From NCBI GenBank assembly GCA_030848545.1, contig JAVDCA010000019.1, forward strand, positions 62,001 to 126,000: a DNA stretch of 64,000 nucleotides, written 5' to 3'. The DNA is from Astrobacterium formosum (GTDB taxonomy: Bacteria; Pseudomonadota; Alphaproteobacteria; Rhizobiales; Xanthobacteraceae). Position numbers and translations under genes: made by a program. The notes under the pieces were generated by a model, which saw nothing but the letters and a program-made list of their open reading frames with translations, had not been told where the DNA came from and did no database searches. Every line of letters starts with the position of its first letter. Positions within the stretch are counted from its first letter, which is position 1. Positions 36,917-45,129 of the stretch are shown one piece after another.

Positions 36917-38284
36917 TTGAACGTCGTGTCCGCCCATACCGGCCCTCCGGCGCCGGACGCCGACGACACCCCTGCGCCGAAGATCAGCTTCGTCTCACTC
37001 GGCTGCCCCAAGGCGCTGGTGGATTCGGAACGCATCATCACGCGCTTGCGCGCCGAGGGCTACGAACTCTCGCGCTCCCACCAAGGCGCCGATCTCGTCA
37101 TCGTCAACACCTGCGGGTTCCTCGACAGCGCCAAGGAAGAGTCCTTGTCCGCCATCGGGACCGCGCTCGCCGAGAACGGCAAAGTGATCGTCACCGGCTG
37201 CATGGGCGCCGAGCCGGAAGCGATCGCGGAGAAATACCCCAACGTCCTCGCGGTCACCGGTCCGCAGCAATACGAAAGCGTACTCGGCGCCGTGCACCGC
37301 GCCGCGCCGCCCAAGCACGACCCGTTCCTGGACTTGGTGCCGCCGCAGGGCATCAAGCTCACCCCGCGCCATTACGCCTATCTGAAGATCTCCGAAGGCT
37401 GCAACAATCGCTGCACCTTCTGCATCATCCCGCGGCTGCGCGGCGACCTCGTTTCGCGCCCGGCCGCCGACGTGCTGCGCGAAGCCGAAAAGCTTGTCGC
37501 CGCCGGCGTCAAGGAACTGCTGGTCGTGTCGCAGGACACGTCCGCCTATGGGATTGACCTCAAATACGCGGCGAGCCCATGGAAGGATCGCGAGGTGCGG
37601 GCCAAGTTCCTGGACCTCGCCGGCGCTCTCGGCGAGCTCGGCGCCTGGGTGCGCCTGCATTACGTCTACCCCTACCCGCACGTGGACGAGGTGGTCGAGC
37701 TGATGGCCGCCGGCAAAGTGCTTCCCTATCTGGACGTGCCGTTCCAGCACGCTGCACCCGAAGTCCTCAAGCGCATGCGCCGCCCGGCCGCGCAGGAGAA
37801 AACGCTCGAGCGCGTGCGCCGCTGGCGCGAGATCCGTCCCGACCTCACGATCCGCTCCACCTTCATCGTCGGATTTCCGGGCGAGACCGAAGAGGACTTC
37901 GCCTTCCTGCTCGACTGGCTCGACGAAGCCTCCCTCGACCGGGTCGGCTGCTTCAAATACGAGCCGGTGCGCGGCGCCGCCGCGAACGCGCTGGGCGACG
38001 CCGTCGCCGACGAGGTCAAACAGGAACGCTGGAACAGGTTCATGGAACGCCAGCAGGCGATCTCGGCGCGCCGGCTCAAGCGCAAGGTCGGCAGCCGTCA
38101 GCAGGTGATCATCGACCACGCGGACGGCGCGGTTGCCAAGGGCCGCAGCAAGGCCGATGCTCCGGAGATCGACGGCGTCGTCCATGTGACGAGCCGGCGG
38201 CCGATCCGGGTCGGCGAGATCGCCACCGTCAGGATCGAACGCTCCGACGATTACGATCTCTACGGCAGCGTGGTTGGATTCTGA
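36917..38284 (+). CDS. rimO: Ribosomal protein S12 methylthiotransferase
   Basis: RimO is a radical-SAM enzyme that methylthiolates an aspartate of ribosomal protein S12. The 455-residue protein has the N-terminal cluster cysteines C30 ([10 protein letters not shown]), C66 (NTCGFLDSA) and C95 (VTGCMGAEP), and the radical-SAM triad C162-C166-C169 ([10 protein letters not shown]). A TRAM domain ends the protein. The start is placed at a TTG (36917), with AGGAAGGA 8 bp upstream; the frame is open to 36521, but that extension is low-complexity and would overlap the divergent oxidoreductase. A TolA-like gene follows after 38 bp. Confidence 0.93.
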   Translation: MNVVSAHTGPPAPDADDTPAPKISFVSLGCPKALVDSERIITRLRAEGYELSRSHQGADLVIVNTCGFLDSAKEESLSAIGTALAENGKVIVTGCMGAEPEAIAEKYPNVLAVTGPQQYESVLGAVHRAAPPKHDPFLDLVPPQGIKLTPRHYAYLKISEGCNNRCTFCIIPRLRGDLVSRPAADVLREAEKLVAAGVKELLVVSQDTSAYGIDLKYAASPWKDREVRAKFLDLAGALGELGAWVRLHYVYPYPHVDEVVELMAAGKVLPYLDVPFQHAAPEVLKRMRRPAAQEKTLERVRRWREIRPDLTIRSTFIVGFPGETEEDFAFLLDWLDEASLDRVGCFKYEPVRGAAANALGDAVADEVKQERWNRFMERQQAISARRLKRKVGSRQQVIIDHADGAVAKGRSKADAPEIDGVVHVTSRRPIRVGEIATVRIERSDDYDLYGSVVGF

Positions 38285-38322
38285 TCTCCCGCTGGCATTG
38301 CACAAGAGGCTGAACTCTCCCC

Positions 38323-39159
38323 ATGACGTCGCCGCCACCCGAGAGCGACGCGCCGCAGGTTTCGGTCGAGCCGGCAGGTCCGCCGATGGCCGAAGGGGAA
38401 CGATGGCGCGCCATGGCGGCGGGCGTGGCGGCCGGCGCTTTCGCATTTCTCGTCTCCGGGCTCAGCCATATGGTCGTCGTGGTGTGGGGGCTCGGCTTGT
38501 GGGATATGGCCCGGCCGCTGTCGGCGGCGCCGCCGCCCTCGATCATGGTCGAACTCGTTCCCGATCCATGGAAAACCGGTAAGCCGGAGGCGAAACCGCC
38601 AGCGCAGCCGGCGCCCGGCACGGAGCCGCAGGCGCAGAGTGAGCTGCAGCAATCGCAGACCGTGCCGCCGGGTGGGGAGCCCATGGCCCCGCCGGCGGCG
38701 ATGCTGCAATTCCCGTCACCGACATTCGCCGAACCCACGGCACCTCCGATCGACCCCGACGCTCCGACGGCGGAGCGCCTGGCCCAGATGCTGCAATTGC
38801 CGGTCGACCTGCCTGACGCCGGAGAGGGCGGCGGTGCGCCGTCCGAACATGGCGCAGAACTCACCCGCAACATGATCCAAGAATTCAAGGAGCACTTGCA
38901 GTCCTGCTTTTCGGCACCGCCCGAGGCCGCCAGCGACCACCGCGTCAAGGTCTTGATCCGCGTCGCGCTCCGCCGCGACGGCAGCATCCAAGGTGAGCCC
39001 GCCCTGGTCCAGGCCGTCGCGACGCCCGCCGGTCCCGCCGTGGTCAAAAACGCCATCGCGGCGCTCAAGCAATGCCAGCCCTACGCCTTCCTGCCCGCCG
39101 AGGATTATCGGCAATGGCGGTTCATCGAAGTCGCTTTTTCAGCCAAGGGCGTTTTGTGA
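38323..39159 (+). CDS. TolA/TonB-like single-pass protein
   Basis: A 278-residue protein with the TolA/TonB layout. A cytoplasmic N-terminus and one membrane helix (about residues 31-58) precede a proline/glutamine-rich periplasmic linker (about 70-165). The C-terminal domain contains QSCFSAPPEAASDHRVKV, RRDGSIQGEP, ALKQCQPYAFLPAEDYRQW and IEVAFS. This closely follows the C-terminal domain of alphaproteobacterial TolA, including its two cysteines and 'CQPY..YxxW'. tolQ, tolR, tolB and pal are not here, so this may be a TolA paralogue linking to a separate energising complex. It lies 38 bp after rimO and may be cotranscribed. Confidence 0.75.
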   Translation: MTSPPPESDAPQVSVEPAGPPMAEGERWRAMAAGVAAGAFAFLVSGLSHMVVVVWGLGLWDMARPLSAAPPPSIMVELVPDPWKTGKPEAKPPAQPAPGTEPQAQSELQQSQTVPPGGEPMAPPAAMLQFPSPTFAEPTAPPIDPDAPTAERLAQMLQLPVDLPDAGEGGGAPSEHGAELTRNMIQEFKEHLQSCFSAPPEAASDHRVKVLIRVALRRDGSIQGEPALVQAVATPAGPAVVKNAIAALKQCQPYAFLPAEDYRQWRFIEVAFSAKGVL

Positions 39160-39203
39160 AGTGGCGGTCGGCCGCGAGGTCTTGGTGCGTTCCGGTGCGC
39201 CGG

Positions 39204-39938
39204 TTAAAATCTCCATCCCACCTTGATCAAGGTTTCGATCGCGCTCTCGAAGTTGACCAGCGCGTGCAGCACGAAGGTCAGCGTCGTCGAACCGGATCGC
39301 CAGCGGATCCAGCCGAACAGCAGGCCGAGCAGGAAGACCTGCGTGAGGCCGAACCAGTCGTACTGGACATGCAACAGCGTCCAGATCAGCGAAATGGCGA
39401 TGATGGGCAGCAGCGGGCTGCGCCCTTCCCTCACGAAGCCGCGGAACATGAAGCCGCGGAAGATGATCTCTTCACCCAAGGGCGCGACGACGACGATGGC
39501 CAGCGCAAGGAGCACCAGCCAAAAGACGGACGGAGTCGTCACATAGGTGTCGATCTGGAACGGGGTCACCAGCGCCCGTCCCGTCACGACGGCGTAAGCC
39601 GCGATTGCGGCCGCAAGCAGCGCCGCTGTGAGAACGCCGAGCACCAGGTCGTGGCCCCGGAAAGGAACCAGCGCGAGATAGTCGCGTGCGGTCATTCCGG
39701 TGCGGCGTGCCGCCGCCACCACGACGGCGATCTGGACCGGATTGAGGATCAGCGTCGCGAGCGCCACCACCGGGCCGGTGTAGCGGACCGTCAGGTCGCC
39801 GTCCGTGTCGTATCCAAGCAACGCCAGCGTCGCCATCACCTGTCCGAGCGCGGTCGCCAGCACCGCCCAGCCGAACGTCGCCCAGGCGCCCCACGGCAGG
39901 GGCGCCGGAACCGTCGCGGCGGCCGGTGTGTCCGTCAC
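39204..39938 (-). CDS. CPBP-family intramembrane metalloprotease (Abi/CAAX-like)
   Basis: A 244-residue membrane protein with about 7 hydrophobic segments. The motifs of the CPBP (Rce1-like) glutamyl protease family are present: E156-E157-xxx-R161 (GEEIIFRGFMFRGF), a histidine in LLHVQYDWF and HALVN near the C-terminus. The substrate is unknown; bacterial members have been linked to bacteriocin self-immunity or protein maturation. The start is a GTG at 39938 that overlaps the stop of the quinone reductase gene (GTGA), which implies translational coupling. Reading the frame back further would only antiparallel-copy that gene. Confidence 0.85.
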   Translation of the reverse strand: MTDTPAAATVPAPLPWGAWATFGWAVLATALGQVMATLALLGYDTDGDLTVRYTGPVVALATLILNPVQIAVVVAAARRTGMTARDYLALVPFRGHDLVLGVLTAALLAAAIAAYAVVTGRALVTPFQIDTYVTTPSVFWLVLLALAIVVVAPLGEEIIFRGFMFRGFVREGRSPLLPIIAISLIWTLLHVQYDWFGLTQVFLLGLLFGWIRWRSGSTTLTFVLHALVNFESAIETLIKVGWRF

Positions 39939-40909
39939 GGCAAAAGGATCGTCGAGCCGGTGGTAGCGCGACCCTCGAGGTCTTTGTGCGCCCGGGCGGC
40001 GTCCGCGAGCGGGTATTTCTGGTTGACGGGAATCGTCACCTTGCCGGACGTGACGACATCGAAAAGGTCCTGCGCGATGGCGAGGAGATCGTCGCGCTTG
40101 GCCGCATAGGTGTTCAGGGTCGGCCGCGTGGCGAACAGCGATCCCTTGAACTGCAATATGTTGATGTCGAAGGCCGAGATCGGTCCAGAGGCGGAGCCGA
40201 ACGACACGAACATGCCGAGCGGCTTGATGCAATCCAGCGAGGCCGGGAAGGTCGCGTTGCCGATGCCGTCATAGACCACTTCGCACAAGGCGCCGCCGGT
40301 GATGTCCTTGACCCGGGCGACGAAGTCCTCATCGCGGTACAGAATGGTGTGGTGGCAGCCGTTGGCGCTGGCGAGTTCCGCCTTGTCCTTGGAGCCGACC
40401 GTGCCGATGACGTTGGCGCCGAGCGCCGACGCCCACTGGCACAGGATCAGGCCGACGCCGCCGGCGGCGGCGTGGACGAGGACGTTCATGCCGGCCGTGA
40501 CCTTGAAGGTGCGGTTGAGCAGGTATTGGGCCGTCATGCCCTTGAGCATCATGCCGGCGGCCTGCTCATAGGTGACAGCATCCGGGAGTTTGACGGTTCG
40601 GTCGGCCGGCACCACCCGCTCGCCGGTGTAGCAGCCGAGCGGCACCACATAGGCTACACGGTCGCCCACCGCGAGGCCGGTGACGCCCGGACCGACCGCG
40701 ACCACCTCACCGGCCCCTTCATTGCCGGCGATGAACGGCATGGTCGGCGCCTTGTAGAGCCCGGAGCGGAAATAGGTGTCGATGAAATTGACGCCGCAGG
40801 CGTGCTGCCTGACCCGGATCTGCCCCTGTCCTGCCGATGGGACGTCGACATCGTCGAGGGTCAGGACTTCGGGCCCCCCGTGCTTGTGAACCCGGACGGC
40901 TGCGACCAT
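39935..40909 (-). CDS. qor: NADPH:quinone oxidoreductase (zeta-crystallin type MDR)
   Basis: A 324-residue medium-chain reductase without structural zinc. It begins AVRVHKHGGPEVLTLDDVDVP and shows GVNFIDTYFRSGLYK (quinone reductase motif) and the NADPH-binding VHAAAGGVGLILCQWA. It reduces quinones with NADPH by one or two electrons and can protect against electrophiles. The ATG at 40909 has AGGAG about 8 bp upstream. The CPBP protease gene starts within its stop codon. Confidence 0.9.
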   Translation of the reverse strand: MVAAVRVHKHGGPEVLTLDDVDVPSAGQGQIRVRQHACGVNFIDTYFRSGLYKAPTMPFIAGNEGAGEVVAVGPGVTGLAVGDRVAYVVPLGCYTGERVVPADRTVKLPDAVTYEQAAGMMLKGMTAQYLLNRTFKVTAGMNVLVHAAAGGVGLILCQWASALGANVIGTVGSKDKAELASANGCHHTILYRDEDFVARVKDITGGALCEVVYDGIGNATFPASLDCIKPLGMFVSFGSASGPISAFDINILQFKGSLFATRPTLNTYAAKRDDLLAIAQDLFDVVTSGKVTIPVNQKYPLADAARAHKDLEGRATTGSTILLP

Positions 40910-41090
40910 GGCATGCTCTCCTGAAGGCAGTTTTGGGCAACGCAAGGCCTACGCGCCCCGCTTGGTCCGCGCAGTACCTTTGCCACGCAGGCGTCGGATC
41001 ATAGGTGTACGGCGCGCGCTGGCAAGGCCGGCAGCGCGTGGGCACAACCGGCGACCCCATGACCATGACTTCGCCGTGGGCGTCGCCGCA

Positions 41091-41380
41091 CTAAAAATGC
41101 CGATTGAAGTCCATGCTCTGATGAAGAACACGCACGATGACAATGCCGCCCTCGCGCGGGGTGAAGAACAGGACATGGCTGCCGACCGAATAGCTGAAAT
41201 AACCACTCCTGATATGGTCGCAGGCCCGCCATCTGCGGCGGTCGGCGGCCACATTCTGTATCGCGTTATGGATGAGCAAGACATAACGATCGGCTTGCCG
41301 GTGTTCCAGCGATCGGATGTGTAGGTCCAGATCGACTTCAGATCGGCGCGCGCACGTGGTGTGAGAACATAGCCGCTCAT
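41091..41380 (-). pseudogene. parE: ParE-family toxin, frameshifted
   Basis: A ParE/RelE-superfamily toxin gene with a frameshift. The first part reads MSGYVLTPRARADLKSIWTYTSDRWNTGK; the rest continues in another frame as DRYVLLIHNAIQNVAADRRRW, then RACDHIRSGYFSYSVGSHV and FFTPREGGIVIVRVLHQSMD. Joined, the parts make a normal ParE. The span is 290 bp; one added base would give 291 bp, that is 96 residues plus stop, so a single-base deletion near 41292 explains it. ParE toxins inhibit DNA gyrase. The start overlaps parD by 3 bp (ATGA). A sequencing error is the alternative to real inactivation. Confidence 0.85.
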
Positions 41381-41628
41381 CGCGACGTGACGCGAGCCTG
41401 ATGCATTTCGTCTAAAAAAGAATCCACATCGAACGGCTCGGCTTCCCCGCTCTGCTCGCCTTCGACCAAAGCGGCGCGGAGCCGTTCGAGCTTCAATTCG
41501 TGCTCCTCGAGCAGACGCAGGCCGGCGCGGACCACATCGTTCGATGATTGGTAGCGGCCCGCTTGCACCTGACGCTCGATGAAGTCGGCAAAATGGCCTT
41601 CGATCGAAACGGAGGTCTTGTTGCTCAT
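41377..41628 (-). CDS. parD: ParD-family antitoxin
   Basis: An 83-residue antitoxin of the ParD/CopG ribbon-helix-helix family. The N-terminus (NKTSVSIEGHFADFIERQV) forms the DNA-binding ribbon and first helix, and QAGRYQSSNDVVRAGLRLLEE is the typical continuation. The C-terminal acidic tail (GEQSGEAEPFDVDSFLDEMHQ) would wrap the ParE toxin. The gene is intact, while its partner is frameshifted. It probably represses its own promoter. Confidence 0.92.
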   Translation of the reverse strand: MSNKTSVSIEGHFADFIERQVQAGRYQSSNDVVRAGLRLLEEHELKLERLRAALVEGEQSGEAEPFDVDSFLDEMHQARVTSR

Positions 41629-41634
41629 GAGGAA

Positions 41635-41663
41635 TATATAACTGGTTTTGGCCCTCGCGACAA
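41635..41663 (-). promoter_or_regulatory. parD promoter (-35 TTGTCG, 17 bp, -10 TATATA)
   Basis: On the minus strand TTGTCG (41663-41658) and TATATA (41640-41635) are separated by 17 bp. The -10 box ends 6 bp before the ATG at 41628, and no Shine-Dalgarno sequence lies between. Transcription would therefore start at or next to the ATG, which suggests a leaderless parD mRNA. The TATATA region is also the likely ParD operator. Confidence 0.55.
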
Positions 41664-41687
41664 ATTGGACGCTCTGTTTAAAGGGAT

Positions 41688-42443
41688 TCAATGTGCCGGA
41701 GGTATGCGCCGCCGGCGCGCCCGCTTCTTGCGCATCAGCACCACATTCACCCCCTCGACCAGCGCCGCGAACGCCATGGAGAAGTAGATGTAGCCGCGCG
41801 GGATGTGGAACCCGAGACCGTCCGCCATCAGGGCGACCCCGATCAGGACCAGGAAGGCCAACGCCAGCATCTTGGTGGTCGGATGCTCGGCGATGAAAGC
41901 CGCGACGGGGCTGGACGCAGCGTACATGACCGCGACCGCGATCAGGACGGCGCCGATCATGATACGGATGTCCTGCACCATGCCGATGGCGGTGACGATC
42001 GAGTCGATCGAGAACACCAGATCGATGACGATCACCTGGCCGATCACCAGCATGACGGCGTGCTTGGCCGCATTCGCGGCGGTGACCACCTCCTCGGCTT
42101 CGCCGGCGGCCTCGATTTCGGCGTGCATTTCGTGGGTCGCCTTGGCGATCAGGAACAGGCCGCCGCCGATCAGGATGACGTCGTGCCAGGAAATGTCCTG
42201 GCCGAAGACCCTGAACAAGGGTTCGGACAGGCCGATCAGCCAGGTCAATGTGAACAGGAGCAGGATGCGGAAGACCAGCGCCAGGGACAGGCCGAGGCGG
42301 CGCGCCATCAGGGCTTGGTGGTCGGGCAGACGCGCGACCAGCACGGAGATGAACACCACGTTGTCGATGCCGAGAACGATTTCCAGCGCGCTCAGCGTGA
42401 CCAGGGCGGCCCAAGCATGGGGATCGGTGAGGAGTTCGAACAT
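41688..42443 (-). CDS. TerC family integral membrane protein
   Basis: A 251-residue membrane protein of the TerC/YoaE family with 7 or so helices. The signature acidic motifs are visible: ALEIVLGIDNVVFISVLVARL near the N-terminus and IDLVFSIDSIVTAIGM in the second half, which hold the conserved aspartates of this LysE-superfamily fold. Family members are linked to tellurite resistance or Mn2+ export and to metalation of secreted proteins. There are no other ter genes here. The ATG at 42443 has AGGAC upstream. A C-terminal basic tail (RKKRARRRR) lies in the cytoplasm. Confidence 0.92.
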   Translation of the reverse strand: MFELLTDPHAWAALVTLSALEIVLGIDNVVFISVLVARLPDHQALMARRLGLSLALVFRILLLFTLTWLIGLSEPLFRVFGQDISWHDVILIGGGLFLIAKATHEMHAEIEAAGEAEEVVTAANAAKHAVMLVIGQVIVIDLVFSIDSIVTAIGMVQDIRIMIGAVLIAVAVMYAASSPVAAFIAEHPTTKMLALAFLVLIGVALMADGLGFHIPRGYIYFSMAFAALVEGVNVVLMRKKRARRRRIPPAH

Positions 42444-42548
42444 GGCGTCCTGCGGAAAACAGTGAGGGGAAGAATGGGGGCAACGCTCATATAAGGCAAA
42501 TCGACGACAAAGCTCCGGCCGGAATGTCGCGTCCGGCGCATCATTCGG

Positions 42549-43490
42549 TCAGGCCGGCCAGCGCGCCATGACGGCGACCGCGATGGTCGTGGCCCCGATG
42601 GCGATCATGATCAGGCCCGATAGTCGGCTCAGGCGCGGCGTGCCGGCGATCTTCTCCACCGCCATCACCAGCCCCAGGCCGGCCATCCATATGAGGTTCA
42701 TGGTGCCGACCGCAAACATCAACAGCATCATGGCCCAGCAGCAGCCGACGCAATAGCGCCCCTGCCGCAGGCCGAGTCGGAACCCACCGGAGCGGCCACG
42801 CTCGGCGGCGAAGAACGGCACCGGTCGCTGGCAATTGGCGGCACAGCGATCCTTGACGGGCGAAAACTGATAGGCGCCGGCGGCGATGAACACGGCGCCG
42901 GCGAACAACGGGCTGGCGGTCACCATGCCGGCATCGAGCAGCGCGAGCCTGGTCAACACTATCTGGGCCACCGCGGCCACAAGAGCGAAAGCGGTCCACA
43001 CGGCGACATAACCGGCCATCACGGCCAGTGGCGAGGCGGCACTCTCGTGGCGGCGGGCTGCCGCATCGGCGACGGAGGCTGCGGACATGATCATGGGAGC
43101 CGCCGTCGGCAGCATCATGGCCAGGACCATGGCGACCCACATGAGAACCGCAATGGCGGCTTCGGTGGCGGTCCCGGCCAGCGACGCATGGCCGAAACTC
43201 GGCCGGCACAGCGCGTCGACCACGGCCCGCACGGCCGGGTCGAGCTCGGCCCCCGGCATCACCCGGTCAAGCCATCCCATGCCCGGACCGAGGGCCGCGA
43301 AGCCGCCCTGATGACCGGGCATAGGGATGCCATGACCCGCCGTGGCGTCCATATGGCCGGCGATCATCAGGCCGAGATAGACCCAGCCCAGCGCCGTCAA
43401 CAACACGAGCGCACCGAACGCAACCCATTTCGATCGCGACGGCGCCGCCGGCCCGGACGTCTCCGGTTCGATCCTGGTGGAGATGGACAT
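42549..43490 (-). CDS. DUF2182 family membrane protein
   Basis: A 313-residue protein with 7 predicted membrane segments of the DUF2182 family. The family's motifs are visible: WVAMVLAMMLPTAAPMI, YQFSPVKDRCAANCQRP and GRYCVGCCWAMMLLMFAVGTMNL. The conserved cysteines (DRCAANC, YCVGCCW) and methionines suggest metal or copper binding. DUF2182 proteins are reported as 'predicted metal-binding membrane proteins', often next to a DUF1326 partner. No such partner is adjacent here. A His/Met-rich loop (GHMDATAGHGIPMPGHQGG) fits a copper role, but this is inference. The ATG at 43490 gives a compact N-terminus. Confidence 0.85.
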   Translation of the reverse strand: MSISTRIEPETSGPAAPSRSKWVAFGALVLLTALGWVYLGLMIAGHMDATAGHGIPMPGHQGGFAALGPGMGWLDRVMPGAELDPAVRAVVDALCRPSFGHASLAGTATEAAIAVLMWVAMVLAMMLPTAAPMIMSAASVADAAARRHESAASPLAVMAGYVAVWTAFALVAAVAQIVLTRLALLDAGMVTASPLFAGAVFIAAGAYQFSPVKDRCAANCQRPVPFFAAERGRSGGFRLGLRQGRYCVGCCWAMMLLMFAVGTMNLIWMAGLGLVMAVEKIAGTPRLSRLSGLIMIAIGATTIAVAVMARWPA

Positions 43491-43583
43491 GTCGGCAATT
43501 CTACCCGAAACCCCGAAGGGAAACACCGGGCTGCGGGCGGTTTCGCCTCTCGCCAGCCCGGCGGGTCCGGGTTAGGAAGGAGC

Positions 43584-44798
43584 ATGCAGGACGATCCGGG
43601 TTCCATGACGTGCGAGGTGGTAGTCGTCGGCGGCGGACCCGCCGGGCTGATGGCGGCCCTGGCGGTCGCTGCGACCGGTGCCGTTACGGTCCATGTCACC
43701 GGCCGCGCCCCGCCGGCCGACAACCGCACCACCGCCCTCCTGGCCGGTTCCGTCAACGCCCTGACTGTGCTCGGTGTCTGGCCCTCCTGCCGCGATCAGG
43801 CCGCACCGCTCAAGTCGTTGCGCATCATCGATGATACCGAACGCCTGTGGCGGGCGCCGGAAGTCCGTTTCGATGCCGACGAACTGGGGCTCGAGGCCTT
43901 CGGGTGGAACATCGAAAATCGCCACCTCATGGCCGCTCTCACCCACAGAGCGGAAACGGTTGAAAACCTCGCGCGCGTCGACGACGATGCCGCCGCGCTT
44001 GCTCTCGACGCCGATGAGGCGACGCTGTCGCTGGCCGGCGGCTGCACCATCACGGCGCGCCTTGTCGTCGCTGCCGATGGGCGGCGTTCCATATGCCGGG
44101 CCGCGGCCGGCATCGAAATCGAACAACGGGACTATCCGCAAGCGGCGCTGACCCTCAACTTGGCGCATGGGCGAGCGCACGGGGATGTCTCGACCGAGTT
44201 CCACACCCCACAGGGGCCGTTCACGCTGGTGCCGCTGCCGGGACAGAGGTCGAGCCTCGTCTGCGTCGTGTCGCCGGAGGAGACTGCCCGGCTCAAATCG
44301 CTCGGTCACGCCGCCCTCGCGGCCGAGATCGAGCGCCGCTCCCATTCGATCCTGGGCAAGATCACGCCCGACCACGAGCGCGGCTTTTTCCGTCTCGGCA
44401 TCGAAACGGCGACGCGCTTTGCCGCCCGCCGCGTCGTCCTGGTCGGCGAAGCCGCCCACGTGATCCCGCCCATCGGCGCCCAGGGCCTCAATCTCGGCAT
44501 CCGCGACGCCGCCACGGTCGCCGATGTGGTGGCGGCGGGACGGGGCGAAGACATCGGCTCCGATACCGCGATGGCGCAATACGACCGGTTGCGTCGCGCC
44601 GACGTGACGAGCCGCACGATGGCGGTCGATCTGCTCAATCTCACATTGCTGTCGGACATACTTCCAGCCCAGGGGTTGCGGGGGTTGGGCCTTTACCTTC
44701 TGTCCCAAGTCGGCCCCCTGCGGCGCGCCTTCATGCAGGAGGGAATCGCTCCGGCGGCGGCGCGCCCTCATCTGCTGCGCGGCGAGGCGCCCGGTTGA
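43584..44798 (+). CDS. UbiH/UbiF-type FAD monooxygenase
   Basis: A 404-residue group A flavin monooxygenase of the UbiH/UbiF/COQ6 family, which hydroxylates the ubiquinone ring. Motifs are GGGPAG (residues 16-21, EVVVVGGGPAGLMAALA), the DG motif VVAADGRRSICR, and the second FAD motif RVVLVGEAAHVIPPIGAQGLNLG. Length is typical. The AAGGAG site lies very close to the ATG at 43584; an ATG at 43605 is a possible alternative. It is divergent from the DUF2182 gene (93 bp). Which ring position it hydroxylates is not evident. Confidence 0.88.
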   Translation: MQDDPGSMTCEVVVVGGGPAGLMAALAVAATGAVTVHVTGRAPPADNRTTALLAGSVNALTVLGVWPSCRDQAAPLKSLRIIDDTERLWRAPEVRFDADELGLEAFGWNIENRHLMAALTHRAETVENLARVDDDAAALALDADEATLSLAGGCTITARLVVAADGRRSICRAAAGIEIEQRDYPQAALTLNLAHGRAHGDVSTEFHTPQGPFTLVPLPGQRSSLVCVVSPEETARLKSLGHAALAAEIERRSHSILGKITPDHERGFFRLGIETATRFAARRVVLVGEAAHVIPPIGAQGLNLGIRDAATVADVVAAGRGEDIGSDTAMAQYDRLRRADVTSRTMAVDLLNLTLLSDILPAQGLRGLGLYLLSQVGPLRRAFMQEGIAPAAARPHLLRGEAPG

Positions 44799-45129
44799 AC
44801 GCAATCACCGCCCGGACTGTGGACGGATCGGCCGCTTCGACCTCGATCCGACAACCGTTTGTGCGGTCAACGCCCTGAAATTCACGAATTAAATACGATC
44901 TCCCGCGCTCCGGACAATCCTGTCTGGCCGTTCATGCAGCCGTTCAGCGTGCATTCACGTGGCCGGCGCCAATGTCCCGCGCCAACGAGGGGGAGCACCT
45001 TCCGTACGGGGGACTCAGCAAAGGATCGAGCTGTGGTCGCGAGCGGTGTGTTCGCGAGCAGGTCGTCCTTTTGCCGCCTCGGTTCGACGACTGCATCCCG
45101 ACGATGCCGACGGAACGTGAGAGCGCCTG
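44799..45129. other. Upstream region of the NRPS-like gene
   Basis: This 331-bp region has no supported gene. An AT-richer patch at 44878-44897 (AAATTCACGAATTAAATACG) could belong to a promoter for the synthetase gene. No terminator hairpin after the monooxygenase gene was found. Nothing else stands out. Confidence 0.4.

Noticed and set aside
40949-41290. A 143-residue protein from the parE start
   Set aside because: Only the first ~29 residues are ParE-like. The rest is out-of-frame translation after the frameshift, while the real C-terminal part continues in another frame to 41091.
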